A stretch of 50,847 bases of DNA from an uncultured Bacilli bacterium (GCA_947628095.1 CANQYO010000003.1:1-50847), one strand, 5' to 3'. Counted from the stretch's first letter, positions 17,333 to 27,381 are shown. A program made the numbers and translations. The notes: generated by a model from the sequence alone, not told the origin.

Positions 17333-19969
17333 CTATTCAGCACCTTCTTTATTTTCTTCAACGACAGTTTCTTTTTCTTCAGATTGATTAGCTTCTGAAG
17401 TTATATTTTCACTATTTTCTTCCTCTTCTTCTTTATCTAAAACAACAACAGTTGCAACTTTATGATTATCTTTTAAGTTGATTAAACGTACTCCTTGAGT
17501 TGCTCTTCTTAAAGTAGATACTTGTTCTAGTGAAATACGAATTATAATACCAGCATCAGTAATCATGATTAAGTCTTCATTGCCTAAAACAGCATTAAGA
17601 GTGACTAAACTTCCGTTCTTATCAGTTACATTCAAGGCTTTAACACCTTTACTACCACGATGGGTTAGACGATATTCTTCAATTGGAGTTTTCTTACCAT
17701 AACCATTTTCCGTTACAATTAAAACTTCTTGATTAGAATTAATTACCTCGCCACCTACTACTATAGAATCACCTAAATCTATTCCTCTTACACCAGAAGC
17801 TGTTCTTCCCATAATACGTACTTCGTTTTCAATGAAACGTACCATACGACCATTTGAAGAGCCAATAATTATTTCATTTTCACCAGTTGTCTTTTGAACA
17901 GAAATTAACTCATCATCTTCTTTTAAAGATATAGCAATCTTTCCATTATTTCTAATATTATCAAATTCTTCTAAGTTAGTACGTTTTACGATACCTTTTT
18001 TCGTAATAAAGAATAAGTATTTATATACATCTTCATTAGGTTTTAAAGAGATTACAGAACTAATTTTTTCATCTTTTTCAAGTGCTAATAAATTGATAAT
18101 TGGCAAGCCCTTACTTTGACGATTGAATTCTGGTATTTCATAACCTTTCATACGATATACTTTACCTTTATTACTAAAGAATAAAATATAATCATGTGTC
18201 TCAGCATTTATCATTTTATAAGCAAAATCTTCTTCATTGGTTGTCATTCCTTTAATTCCTACACCGCCACGATTTTGAGTTCTATATTCAGATACTAACA
18301 TTCTCTTGATATAACCTTTTTTAGTTAAGGCAATTAAAGTATTTTCAACTGGAATTAAAGATTCGTCTTCTATATAATCAATTGCTGTCATATCGATAGT
18401 TGTTCTTCTATCATCAGAGTATTTCTTTTTAATTTCTAACATTTCTTCTTTAATAATATTTAATACTCTTTCATTAGATGCTAAAATTTCTTTATAATCT
18501 GTTATTTTAATCAATAAGTCAGCAAGTTCACTTTCAACTTTACCACGTTCTAAGCCAGTTAAACGACGTAGACGCATTTCAAGAATACTATTAGCTTGAA
18601 TTTCGTCAAGATTAAAGCGTCCCATTAACTTTTGACGAGCTTCTTCATCACTTTCAGCTCCACGAATAATTTTAACTATTTCATCAATGTTATCAAGAGC
18701 AATCTTTAAACCTTCTAAAATATGTACTCTTTCTTCGGCTTTCTTTAAATCATATTGAGTTCTTCTAATGATAACCTCTTTTTGATGGTCAATATATTTA
18801 GATATAATATCTTTTAAACCTAAAGTTTTAGGAGTTTTTCCATCTATCATTAAGAAAATAATTCCGTAATTAACTTGAAAATTAGTATGCTTATATAAGT
18901 TATTTAAAACAACTTGAGGGTTAGCATCACGTTTTAAAGTAATAGTAATCTTTACGCCATCTTTTAAATCTGTATGATAATCTGATATTCCATCAATGAC
19001 TTTATTATGAACAAGTTCAGCAACTTTATTCTTAAGTTCCATTGTATTAACACCATATGGTACTTCAGTTATCACAATATTACTATGATTTTTTCCTTCT
19101 TCAATGGTTGCACGACTTCTTATAGTAATGCTACCTCGACCAGTTTCATAAGCTTTTTTAATTCCAGAATTTCCTAGAATAATACCACCAGTTGGGAAAT
19201 CTGGTCCTTTTATATATTGCATTAAACCATTTGTATCAATATCTGGGTTATCTATATAAGCAATACAACCATCAATTACTTCTCCTAAATTATGTGGTGG
19301 AATATTGGTTGCCATACCAACAGCAATTCCCATTGAACCATTTACTAAAATATTTGGAAATCTTGATGGTAAAACAACAGGCTCGTCTAAAGTCTCGTCA
19401 AAGTTTTTCATCATATCAACAGTATCTTTATTGATATCACGAAGAAGTTCAAGTGATAACTTTGATAAACGTGATTCAGTGTAACGCATAGCTGCTGCTC
19501 CATCACCTTCAATATTACCAAAGTTTCCATGACCATCAATTAAAGTATATCTTTGATTAAAATCTTGAGCAAGTCTTACCATTGCTTCATAGATTGAAGA
19601 ATCTCCATGTGGATGATAATTACCCATAACTTCACCAACAGTTTTAGCACTTTTACGGTGAGGTTTATCAGGCGTATAACCAGATTCATACATTGACCAT
19701 AAAATACGTCTATGAACTGGTTTTAAACCATCTCTTAAATCAGGAATTGCACGGGAAATAATAACACTTAAAGAGTATTCCAAGAAAGAATTAGAAACTT
19801 CATTAACTATATTTTCTTCTGTTAATTTATCATGTTCATGAAATTCTCCTCCAAAATCAGTATTTATAGATTCATCTTCTTCAGTTTCAGATACAATTTC
19901 CGCATCAGGTTCATTTTTATCTTCTTCTGCTCTTTTTAATAATTCATTTAATTCATTATCTTCTTCCAT
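17333..19969 (-). CDS. gyrA: DNA gyrase subunit A
   Basis: DNA breakage-reunion subunit of gyrase. The catalytic Tyr is in AMRYTESRLS; the quinolone-resistance region reads HPHGDSSIYEAMVRLAQ with the usual Ser and Glu, so no resistance change is apparent. The C-terminal beta-pinwheel carries the GyrA box as NRGGVGIKG, which separates gyrase from topoisomerase IV. At 878 aa it has acidic extensions at both ends (about 40 residues before the start of homology and an E-rich tail). It follows gyrB by nine bases. Confidence 0.97.
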   Translation of the reverse strand: MEEDNELNELLKRAEEDKNEPDAEIVSETEEDESINTDFGGEFHEHDKLTEENIVNEVSNSFLEYSLSVIISRAIPDLRDGLKPVHRRILWSMYESGYTPDKPHRKSAKTVGEVMGNYHPHGDSSIYEAMVRLAQDFNQRYTLIDGHGNFGNIEGDGAAAMRYTESRLSKLSLELLRDINKDTVDMMKNFDETLDEPVVLPSRFPNILVNGSMGIAVGMATNIPPHNLGEVIDGCIAYIDNPDIDTNGLMQYIKGPDFPTGGIILGNSGIKKAYETGRGSITIRSRATIEEGKNHSNIVITEVPYGVNTMELKNKVAELVHNKVIDGISDYHTDLKDGVKITITLKRDANPQVVLNNLYKHTNFQVNYGIIFLMIDGKTPKTLGLKDIISKYIDHQKEVIIRRTQYDLKKAEERVHILEGLKIALDNIDEIVKIIRGAESDEEARQKLMGRFNLDEIQANSILEMRLRRLTGLERGKVESELADLLIKITDYKEILASNERVLNIIKEEMLEIKKKYSDDRRTTIDMTAIDYIEDESLIPVENTLIALTKKGYIKRMLVSEYRTQNRGGVGIKGMTTNEEDFAYKMINAETHDYILFFSNKGKVYRMKGYEIPEFNRQSKGLPIINLLALEKDEKISSVISLKPNEDVYKYLFFITKKGIVKRTNLEEFDNIRNNGKIAISLKEDDELISVQKTTGENEIIIGSSNGRMVRFIENEVRIMGRTASGVRGIDLGDSIVVGGEVINSNQEVLIVTENGYGKKTPIEEYRLTHRGSKGVKALNVTDKNGSLVTLNAVLGNEDLIMITDAGIIIRISLEQVSTLRRATQGVRLINLKDNHKVATVVVLDKEEEEENSENITSEANQSEEKETVVEENKEGAE

Positions 19970-19978
19970 GTTACCCTC

Positions 19979-21913
19979 CTAAATATCAAGATTCTCAACC
20001 TTATGAGCATTTTCTTCAATATATTGTCTTCTTGGTTCAACTTCGTCTCCCATAAGTTTCTCAAAAATCTTATCTGCTGCTAAACAATCTCCAACTGTGA
20101 TTTTTCTAAGAGTTCTTTTGGTAATGTCCATTGTTGTTTCATTTAATTCTTCAGCATCCATTTCTCCTAAACCTTTCATACGAGCAATCTCTGCTTTATT
20201 TCGAACATTTTCTGGTAAAGAATTTAAATAAGCATTAAGTTCAGCTTCATTTAAAACATATTTTCTTGTTTTACCATGCATAATTCTAAATAAAGGTGGT
20301 TGAGCTGCATAAACATGTCCTGCTTGTACAATTGGTTTAAAGAAACGATAGAATAAAGTTAATAATAAAACACGAATATGAGAACCATCAACATCGGCAT
20401 CGGTCATGATAATTATCTTATCATAACGAAGTTTATTTAAATCAAAATATTCACCAATTCCCGTTCCAAATGCAGTTATAATTGTCTTAATTTCTTCATT
20501 TCCAAGCGCTTTATCAAGTCTTGCTTTTTCAACATTTAAAATCTTTCCACGTAAAGGCAAAATAGCTTGAGTCATGGCATCTCTTCCTTTTTTAGCACTT
20601 CCTCCAGCTGAATCTCCCTCGACTATAAAGATTTCACTGATAGTTGGGTCTTTACTTTTACAATCACTTAATTTACCAAAGAAATTAGTAGTTGTTAAAT
20701 CTGTTTTTCTCGTTGCTTCACGAGCTTTTTTAGCTGCCATTCTAGCATCTCTTGCTAAAACTGCCTTACTTATAATTGTTCTAGCTTCAGTTGGGTTTTC
20801 AAGTAAAAATCTCTCAAAACCTTCAGCAAAGACACTATCAGCTAAGTTTTTAACTTCACTATTTCCTAAACGACCTTTAGTTTGTCCTTCAAATTGAGGG
20901 TTAGGATGCTTACAAGAAATAATCATAGTAAGTCCTTCTTTAACATCGTCGTCTTTTAAACTCTCGTCTTTTTCTTTTAAAATATTATTTTTTCTTGCAT
21001 AACTATTAATAACTCTTGTTAGAGCACGTTTAACTCCATCTTCGTGAGTTCCTCCATCATGAGTATTAATGTTATTAACAAATGAATAAATATTAGAGTT
21101 ATATGAAGTATTATATTGCATAGCTACTTCAAAAAATACTCCATCTTTTTCACCATTTAAGTGAATTATATCATTATGAAGTGGTGTTTTTTCTTGATTG
21201 ATAAAACGTACGTACTCGCTTATTCCACCTTCATACATGAAAGTTTCTCCAGTTGTATCTTCAAGGTCACGGTCATCTCTTATGTTAAGTGATAAACCAC
21301 GATTTAAGAATGCTAATTCACGAACACGAGTTTTTAATGTTTCATAATCATAAATATCTGTATCAAATATTTCAGGGTCTGGTTTAAAAGTTACCGTTGT
21401 TCCAGTACGATTTTTATCGCAAGTTCCCGTTTCATGTAATGGTTCTACTGTATGACCCCCATTTTCAAAACGAATACTATTAACTTTACCATCTTTATAA
21501 ACCGTTACTTCTACCCATTTACTTAAAGCATTTACAACACTGGCTCCAACACCATGTAAGCCACCAGATACTTTGTATCCGCCACCTCCAAATTTTCCAC
21601 CAGCATGCAAAACAGTATATACTGTTTCAACAGTTGAAATACCTGTTTTAGGGTGAATATCTGTTGGTATACCACGACCATCATCCTTAACTGTAACTGA
21701 ATTATCTTTATTTATTACTATTTCTATATTATGGCAATAACCAGCAAGTGCTTCATCAATTGAATTATCCACTATTTCCCAAACTAAATGATGTAAGCCT
21801 TTAACATCGGTTGTACCTATATACATACCAGGTCTTTTTCTTACAGCTTCTAACCCTTCCAATACTTGAATTGACGAAGAATCATAATTACCTTGTACCT
21901 TTTCTTCTTCCAT
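19979..21913 (-). CDS. gyrB: DNA gyrase subunit B
   Basis: ATPase subunit of gyrase. Seen: [17 protein letters not shown], the GHKL ATP-site motifs DDGRGIP and [14 protein letters not shown], the Toprim motifs [14 protein letters not shown] and DADVDGSHI, and the C-terminal MKGLGEMD. 644 aa. The start is fixed by AAAGGAGG seven bases upstream and by family N-termini, even though the recF reading frame continues 26 bases past it. Order recF-gyrB-gyrA is the Bacillus order. Confidence 0.98.
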   Translation of the reverse strand: MEEEKVQGNYDSSSIQVLEGLEAVRKRPGMYIGTTDVKGLHHLVWEIVDNSIDEALAGYCHNIEIVINKDNSVTVKDDGRGIPTDIHPKTGISTVETVYTVLHAGGKFGGGGYKVSGGLHGVGASVVNALSKWVEVTVYKDGKVNSIRFENGGHTVEPLHETGTCDKNRTGTTVTFKPDPEIFDTDIYDYETLKTRVRELAFLNRGLSLNIRDDRDLEDTTGETFMYEGGISEYVRFINQEKTPLHNDIIHLNGEKDGVFFEVAMQYNTSYNSNIYSFVNNINTHDGGTHEDGVKRALTRVINSYARKNNILKEKDESLKDDDVKEGLTMIISCKHPNPQFEGQTKGRLGNSEVKNLADSVFAEGFERFLLENPTEARTIISKAVLARDARMAAKKAREATRKTDLTTTNFFGKLSDCKSKDPTISEIFIVEGDSAGGSAKKGRDAMTQAILPLRGKILNVEKARLDKALGNEEIKTIITAFGTGIGEYFDLNKLRYDKIIIMTDADVDGSHIRVLLLTLFYRFFKPIVQAGHVYAAQPPLFRIMHGKTRKYVLNEAELNAYLNSLPENVRNKAEIARMKGLGEMDAEELNETTMDITKRTLRKITVGDCLAADKIFEKLMGDEVEPRRQYIEENAHKVENLDI

Positions 21914-23027
21914 TTTTATGTCCTCCTTTAATCATGCCATTTTTTATTTTATAAATTCTTGCATTTTTTACTAAATTCTCATCTATTTCTTCAATGTCGG
22001 TAGTTGTTATTACAACTTGCATCTCGTCATTAAAATATTTTATTATATTATTACGCTTTTTTATATCAATTTCAGAAAATACATCGTCAAGAAGTAAAAC
22101 TGGGTATTCTCCTTTTATCTTTTTAAATACTAAAAGTTCAGCTATTTTATAAGCAATAACAATCATTCTTTGTTGTCCTTCAGAAGCATAAATTTTAGCA
22201 TCATGGTTTGCTAACGAAAATAATAAATCGTCTCGATGTAGACCAAAAATAGTCATACCTTGCATTAATTCTTTATTTAAGTTTCGTTTCCATTTTAAAA
22301 GTAATATTTTCCGAATTTTATCTTCATCATAAAAATCAATTCCTAAATTATTTATATATTCTACTTTTAAACCACTTATTCCCGATAATTTTTTAAATAT
22401 TCCAGGAATTATTTTATTAATTTCTTCAATATAGAAAAAACGAAAATAATATATTTTAACACTACTTTCTAGCATTTTTTCATTAATAATATCTAAATAT
22501 TTATAATCAGCCATACTATTAATGTTTAATCTTTTTAAATATTCATTACGCATTTTTAAAAGACTATTATATTCATTTAAATTTTTTAAATAATTGTTAT
22601 ATAACTCGCCTATTTGAATATTTAAAACATTTCTTCGAATGCTAGGTGAACCTTTAATTATTTCAATATCATTTGGTAAAAAAGTTGTAACACAAAAATT
22701 AGAAATATAATCAGAAATTCTCTTGATTTGATTTTTGTTTATATAAACTTTCTTTCCTGTTTTATCTATTGATATTTGATACCATTTAGTGTAATCAGTA
22801 TAAGCAACTTCTCCAATTAATGAAGCATTTAAAGCATCAAATTTAATAAGATTCATGTAATCACCAAATCGACTTGATTTAGTAAGTGAAAGTACATATA
22901 TTCCTTCTAAGATATTTGTTTTTCCAGCTCCGTTTTCTCCAATGAATATATTTATACCATCAGAAAACTCAATAGTTGCTTCTTCATAATTTCGAAAATT
23001 TACTAATTTTAAACTCTTTAATCTCAT
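21888..23027 (-). CDS. recF: DNA replication and repair protein RecF
   Basis: SMC-like ATPase that loads RecA at gaps with RecO and RecR. Walker [13 protein letters not shown] signature ASEGQQRM (usually SQGQQR) and Walker [14 protein letters not shown] are present. 379 aa. The last ~9 codons are read through the gyrB ribosome site and start, giving a basic tail ([12 protein letters not shown]). A promoter TTGTTT-16-TATAAT (23121-23094) lies upstream, so recF-gyrB-gyrA is likely one transcript separate from dnaN. Confidence 0.96.
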   Translation of the reverse strand: MRLKSLKLVNFRNYEEATIEFSDGINIFIGENGAGKTNILEGIYVLSLTKSSRFGDYMNLIKFDALNASLIGEVAYTDYTKWYQISIDKTGKKVYINKNQIKRISDYISNFCVTTFLPNDIEIIKGSPSIRRNVLNIQIGELYNNYLKNLNEYNSLLKMRNEYLKRLNINSMADYKYLDIINEKMLESSVKIYYFRFFYIEEINKIIPGIFKKLSGISGLKVEYINNLGIDFYDEDKIRKILLLKWKRNLNKELMQGMTIFGLHRDDLLFSLANHDAKIYASEGQQRMIVIAYKIAELLVFKKIKGEYPVLLLDDVFSEIDIKKRNNIIKYFNDEMQVVITTTDIEEIDENLVKNARIYKIKNGMIKGGHKNGRRKGTR

Positions 23028-23093
23028 AAAACATCACAAAAACCCTACAAAACAAATATTTGAATTAGATAATATACCTATACTTGCTTATTT

Positions 23094-23121
23094 ATTATAC
23101 CATAAATTTGGTTTAAAACAA
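23094..23121 (-). promoter_or_regulatory. Predicted promoter of recF-gyrB-gyrA
   Basis: TTGTTT (23121-23116), 16-base spacer, TATAAT (23099-23094) on the minus strand; leader about 60 bases before the recF ATG. Confidence 0.6.
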
Positions 23122-23208
23122 CCTAATTTAACCTTTTTTGGACATTTTTATCCATTTTTAGGTAATTTTTTTCCACTTTTTATGTGAATAATTTTTTTAA
23201 TGCAAAAA

Positions 23209-23279
23209 AAGACTCTTAAGCATAGATAAATAGTAGAATTTTTATTTTTTATAAAAATTAATTTTAGCCTAATAGTCTT
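23209..23279 (-). terminator. Intrinsic terminator after the comK homologue
   Basis: On the minus strand the arm from 23279 (AAGACTATTAGGC) pairs with the arm ending at 23209 (GCTTAAGAGTCTT) in a 13-bp stem with one mismatch, followed by seven T. It isolates comK from the recF operon. A DnaA-box-like TGTGAATAA lies just beyond at 23183-23191. Confidence 0.75.
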
Positions 23280-23298
23280 ATTAATATATTATTTTAGC

Positions 23299-23754
23299 TT
23301 AATTTACAGATACACGATGTTTTAATAAATTTTGAAGTCTTGTGGCTCTTAATAATTGCAATTCAAAAGAACGATAAGACATTTTTAAAATCAAAGTCTT
23401 TCCTTCTGTAAAAGTTATTTTCGTATAACCTTTATATGGCTCGTATTTTAATACATTGTTTAAAGAAATCCAAGAACATTTTTCATTTTCAGCACCATTA
23501 GTTGGAAAGAAAATTATATCATTAACTTCTTCTATTATAATAGGTAATTTATAATTAGAACCTAACATCATCTTTGTTCCTTTTACTCGTCCTTCTAAAG
23601 TGCTTCCATAGTAAGCACAACTCTCTTCCATAACTTCATATGTTCTTTTAGACAATAAATAATCTTGGTCTTGTTCAATAATTTGAGAAGATTCATTATT
23701 TACATTGAGAACAGCACAAGTTTCTTTATTGATTTCATATGAATCTAATTCCAT
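23299..23754 (-). CDS. comK: ComK-family competence transcription factor
   Basis: Resembles ComK, the master activator of DNA-uptake genes in Bacillus. Matching features in order: SYEINKETCAVL at the N-terminus, a Cys followed by YYGSTLEGRVKGT (ComK has FFGSSYAGRKAGT), DIIFFPT, CSWISL, and TFTEGKTLILKMSYRSFELQ (ComK has TFSNGKTMELPISYNSFENQ). 151 aa against 192 aa; the last ~35 residues of the Bacillus protein are missing. Start fixed by GGGGGTG. It has its own promoter and terminator and sits between recF and dnaN where yaaA normally lies. DnaA boxes overlap its promoter. The family call is firm; that it controls competence here is inference. Confidence 0.85.
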   Translation of the reverse strand: MELDSYEINKETCAVLNVNNESSQIIEQDQDYLLSKRTYEVMEESCAYYGSTLEGRVKGTKMMLGSNYKLPIIIEEVNDIIFFPTNGAENEKCSWISLNNVLKYEPYKGYTKITFTEGKTLILKMSYRSFELQLLRATRLQNLLKHRVSVN

Positions 23755-23779
23755 GTTTCACCCCCTACTAGAAATTTAT

Positions 23780-23808
23780 TTTATCCACAAAATTGTGAAT
23801 AATTCCAA
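23780..23808 (-). promoter_or_regulatory. Predicted comK promoter overlapped by an inverted pair of DnaA boxes
   Basis: On the minus strand TTGGAA (23808-23803), a 17-base spacer and GATAAA (23785-23780). A perfect DnaA box TTATCCACA (23781-23789, plus) and an inverted one-mismatch box TGTGAATAA (23794-23802), four bases apart, fill the spacer and the -10. DnaA binding here should compete with RNA polymerase. Confidence 0.6.
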
Positions 23809-23873
23809 TTTCTGAGGCATATAATAATCAACTACTATGTCGATATTTGTTCTTTTTTGTCGATAAAAAAAGA

Positions 23874-23904
23874 AATAAGACATTTTTTAACAAATTATCT
23901 TATT
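23874..23904 (-). terminator. Intrinsic terminator after dnaN
   Basis: AATAAGA and TCTTATT arms enclose a 17-base loop; on the minus strand the stem is followed by TCTTTTTTT. It ends dnaN before comK. Confidence 0.65.
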
Positions 23905-23923
23905 TAAAATCTTATTTTCTTTA

Positions 23924-25048
23924 TTAATATGTACGAATTGGTAATACTAATTGTAATAAATCTTCAGATTCATTGCCTTTAAAGATAATTGGGTTAACTT
24001 CTCCCACGAAAGATATTTCACATTGCTCACTATCAATTACTTTTAATGCTTCCATTACATAACGAGCACTAAAGGAAATAGTAATATCCTCATTGTTATC
24101 TTTTTCAATTGGCATTTTTTCTTCAACACGACCGATTTCAGCACTTGAAGATTTCATAGTTAAAATATTGCCATTTGTTTCAAGTGTTACAACATTTTTT
24201 TCTTTATCACTTGTTAAAATACTTACTCTATCAATAACATTATAAAGGTCTTCAACTCGAACAGATATTTTTAACATACTATCTTTTGGTAATAAATTAG
24301 CTGTATTTGGGAAAGTTCCATTAATTAAACGACTTTGGAATAAAACATTATCATATTTAAATAATATTTTATTATTAAATATATGTAATTCAACATCTAA
24401 CTCATCATCAGTTAATAATTTAGATACTTCTATGATATTTTTACTTGGAATAACAAGATTATAATCATTTTCAACACTATCTTTTAATGTTAATACCTTT
24501 CTTGCTAAACGATAGGAATCTGTGCAATTACATTCTAATATATTTCCCACAATTTTTAAATTTACTCCAGTTAAAGCTGGACGAGCCTCGTCAGTTGAAG
24601 CAGCAAAAGCAGTTTGGTTAACTAAATCTTTAAATACTTTGCTATTTATTAAGATAGGTGTTTTATTTAATTCTAAATTGATATTTGGATATTCATTTTT
24701 ATTAATACCATTTAAATTATATTCACTATTTTCTGTGGAAATAATTACTTTTAATTCGTCAAATACTTCTAAATTTATCATTTTATCTGGAAGTTTACGA
24801 ACAATATCTAAAATATATCTTCCTTGAATAATAATACTTCCTTCTTCTTCAATTGTCATATCTTCATCTTGATATGGTATAAAGGTACGAATAGTTATAT
24901 CATTATCTGATGCTGTTAAAGTTAAACCTTCTTTTTGTAAATCAAATTTTATTCCAGCTAAAGCAGGTACTAAATTTTTAGTTGAGATAGCTTTAGATAC
25001 TTTATTTAAATTTTCTAATAATAAATCTTTTTTTATTTTTATTTTCAT
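23924..25048 (-). CDS. dnaN: DNA polymerase III beta sliding clamp
   Basis: Processivity clamp of the replicase. Recognised from MKIKIKKDLLLENLNKVSKAIS, ALAGIKFDLQKEGLTLTASD, the GVNLK...CTDSYRLA segment and the C-terminal LPIRTY. 374 aa, three repeats of the clamp fold. Second gene of the origin after dnaA; an origin element lies in the 247-base gap between them. Confidence 0.98.
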   Translation of the reverse strand: MKIKIKKDLLLENLNKVSKAISTKNLVPALAGIKFDLQKEGLTLTASDNDITIRTFIPYQDEDMTIEEEGSIIIQGRYILDIVRKLPDKMINLEVFDELKVIISTENSEYNLNGINKNEYPNINLELNKTPILINSKVFKDLVNQTAFAASTDEARPALTGVNLKIVGNILECNCTDSYRLARKVLTLKDSVENDYNLVIPSKNIIEVSKLLTDDELDVELHIFNNKILFKYDNVLFQSRLINGTFPNTANLLPKDSMLKISVRVEDLYNVIDRVSILTSDKEKNVVTLETNGNILTMKSSSAEIGRVEEKMPIEKDNNEDITISFSARYVMEALKVIDSEQCEISFVGEVNPIIFKGNESEDLLQLVLPIRTY

Positions 25049-25084
25049 ATTTAATCTCCTTTAAAATTTCTTCTTTATTTCTTT

Positions 25085-25273
25085 TTTATATAATATTAAT
25101 AATAATAATAGTGTGGAAAAGTGTGAATAACTTCAAGAACGTTTATAAATAAACAAAAAGCTTAAAAATTTATAGGTGGAAAATGTGTTAAAAATTTCTG
25201 AATTATTAACATTTGAAATTTTTGGCTTTTATTTTCTTTTCACATTTTTTTAATTAAATCAATCTTTTCCACA
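25085..25273. other. oriC, dnaA-dnaN half: DnaA boxes with DnaA-trio-like unwinding element
   Basis: Two adjacent DnaA-box-like sites, TGTGGAAAA (25112-25120) and TGTGAATAA (25122-25130), abut a triplet tract at 25085-25111. Read 3' to 5' on the plus strand the tract is GAT AAT AAT AAT AAT, the form of DnaA-trios in the B. subtilis unwinding site, and it runs into pure AT. A further box TTTTCCACA is at 25265-25273. This is probably where the strands open. Confidence 0.7.
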
Positions 25274-25295
25274 AATGATTGTTGAAAACTTTAAT

Positions 25296-26657
25296 TTAAT
25301 TTAAATTACTTTTAATTTTTTCAACTGTATCTTTGATACTTTTATTGGTTTTGATATCACTTTCAAGTTTTTCACAAGAATACATTACTGTTGAATGGTC
25401 ACGTCCTCCAAATTCTGAACCAATTCTTTGGAAAGATTCATTTAAGACATCTCTTGCTAAAAACATAGCTATTTGTCTTGGAAAAGCAATCGATGCACTT
25501 CGTTTTTTTCCTTTTAAATCGTCAACAGATATTTGAAAGAAATCAGCAACTACGGTTTGAATTTTGGAAATATCATTTTTTTCACTCGTTCCTTTAGTTA
25601 TTTCATCTTTTAGAGCATCAATTGCAAATGATAAAGTGATATCGGCTCCACCCATCATCATTGAGCAAGCCATTAATCTATTTATAGCTCCTTCCAAATT
25701 TCTTACATCATCCGGCATATTTTCAGCAATATATTTTAAAACTTCTTCTGGAAAATCTTTAGCAAGTTTTGACCCTTCAATCTTTTTCTTTAATATATTG
25801 ATACGAAGTGCCGTATTAGGTGGATAAATATTAACGGTTAATCCCCAAGAAAAACGGGTTCTAAGTCTATCTTCTAATAATTTTAAGTCATTTGGTGACC
25901 TATCAGAAGAAATAATGATTTGCTTTTTATTATCATGTAATGCTGTAAAAGTGTGGAAGAATTCTTGTTGAGTTTGCGTAGCTCCTGCTAAGAATTGAAT
26001 ATCGTCGATTATTAAAATATCAATATTTCGATATTTATCTTTAAAGAAATCAGCATAACTGTAATTTTCATTTTTCTTATCTTTTCTACTAATTCCTGAA
26101 AAATCGTCAATAAATTGTTCACTTGTAACGTATAAAACTTTTTTATTTGATGTTTGTTGAATATAATTACCAATTGCATGCATTAAATGTGTTTTACCTA
26201 GTCCACTTTTTCCATATATAAATAAAGGGTTATAGGTTGAACCAGGACTTTCCGCAACGGCAAAAGCCGCAGCATGAGCTAATCGATTACTATCACCAAC
26301 AATAAATGTATCAAAGGTATATTCAGGTTTTAGATTAGATTGATGGTTAAATTTACTAGTTTGGGATGCTTCTTTGGTTTCTACTTGGACTTTTTCTTCA
26401 GAATTTTTAATTTCTTCTTCTAAAATAAATTCTAAATCATATACATTTCCTGTTAGATTAGTAAGAATATTAGTAATTAAATCTTGATAACTTTCTGATA
26501 ATCTTCTTCTATGAATTTCATGAGGTACTACAATGACGGCTTTTTTATTATCAATACTATAAAGATAAGATTTACTAAACCATGTGGAAAAAACCATAGC
26601 ATTAACATTTTCTTTGACTTTATCGAGAAAATGTTTCCATAAAAGTTCGTTATTCAT
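25296..26657 (-). CDS. dnaA: Chromosomal replication initiator DnaA
   Basis: AAA+ initiator that binds DnaA boxes and opens oriC. Domain I is residues 1 to ~85, a short linker follows, then Walker A GKSGLGKTHLMHAIGN, Walker B IDILIIDDIQFL, and the C-terminal DNA-binding helix-turn-helix with GRDHSTVMYSCEKL (usual GRDHTTVMHA). 453 aa. The ATG at 26657 has no other in-frame candidate, but the strong GGAGG upstream is 13 bases away and better placed for a 4-codon upstream ORF. Confidence 0.98.
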   Translation of the reverse strand: MNNELLWKHFLDKVKENVNAMVFSTWFSKSYLYSIDNKKAVIVVPHEIHRRRLSESYQDLITNILTNLTGNVYDLEFILEEEIKNSEEKVQVETKEASQTSKFNHQSNLKPEYTFDTFIVGDSNRLAHAAAFAVAESPGSTYNPLFIYGKSGLGKTHLMHAIGNYIQQTSNKKVLYVTSEQFIDDFSGISRKDKKNENYSYADFFKDKYRNIDILIIDDIQFLAGATQTQQEFFHTFTALHDNKKQIIISSDRSPNDLKLLEDRLRTRFSWGLTVNIYPPNTALRINILKKKIEGSKLAKDFPEEVLKYIAENMPDDVRNLEGAINRLMACSMMMGGADITLSFAIDALKDEITKGTSEKNDISKIQTVVADFFQISVDDLKGKKRSASIAFPRQIAMFLARDVLNESFQRIGSEFGGRDHSTVMYSCEKLESDIKTNKSIKDTVEKIKSNLN

Positions 26658-26664
26658 AATTCAT
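26650..26664 (-). promoter_or_regulatory. Possible 4-codon upstream ORF overlapping the dnaA start
   Basis: ATG-AAT-TAT-GAA-TAA reads M-N-Y-E-stop and overlaps the dnaA start by 8 bases. Its ATG is 6 bases from GGAGG (26675-26671), an ideal spacing, while the dnaA ATG is 13 bases away. Ribosomes may initiate here and reinitiate on dnaA. Confidence 0.4.
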
Positions 26665-26929
26665 ATTCCACCTCCCTATTTTAAGACTTCTCTATCTATA
26701 TTTTACCTTATTTATAATATAAAAGTAAAGTTCAGTTGATATGTTTTAATCTTTAGAAATTAAGGTATTTTCTTTATAATTTTGTACTTTTTTCTTTGTT
26801 CGTGAATACCCTCATCTTGTCTAAATATTTTAAATTAATTTTTTTAGAATAACAAGTAATAAGTGTCAAGTTAAAGGAATTTTAGTTAATAAAAAGATGA
26901 TGTCGAATATTTGGGAAATAACTGTTAAA

Positions 26930-27140
26930 AACCTTGTGGATAAATATTTCCCACAAAAACTTTCAACAAGTTTTCCACTTAGTTTTCAACATATCTTTTG
27001 CTTTTATAGCAAGGAGATGATTAGTTTTCCACTAAATATTAAAAAGGCATTTCCACAGTGTTAAGATTATATTCCACCATTGTGTGGAAAAATATTCAAA
27101 AAAAGTTTCTTAAACCCTTGAAAAAATTAGTTTTCCACTT
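26930..27140. other. oriC, dnaA-upstream half: DnaA-box cluster
   Basis: In the 724-base gap between dnaA and the plus-strand genes, DnaA-box-like 9-mers are dense: TGTGGATAA (26935-26943, perfect in reverse), TTTCCCACA (26947-26955), TTTTCCACT (26971-26979), TTTTCAACA (26983-26991), TTTTCCACT (27025-27033), ATTTCCACA (27049-27057), TGTGGAAAA (27083-27091) and TTTTCCACT (27131-27139). With the dnaA-dnaN element this makes a bipartite origin like that of Bacillus. The remaining bases, 26665-26929 and 27141-27340, are AT-rich with no gene seen. Confidence 0.85.
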
Positions 27141-27381
27141 GACATGTTGATAAATTTTTTAAGTAAAATTAAGTAAACCAAAGTTTCATTTATTCTTAAA
27201 CTTGCCAATTATTTTTATCTTTTTCTGCTTTTATTTTCTTGATTACTAAGAACGGAGTAATTTGCTCTTTCACTCTAAAATTTTACTTTATTCTCAAAAT
27301 ATGATAATATCTTTAATGTGTTTTTTATTTTTAAAATTCACTGAGGAGGTAAAACTAAATTTTTATATTTAGTAAGACTTT

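Noticed and set aside
20574-20897. Plus-strand ORF of 107 codons inside gyrB
   Set aside because: Antisense shadow of gyrB with no ribosome site; its length reflects gyrB codon bias.
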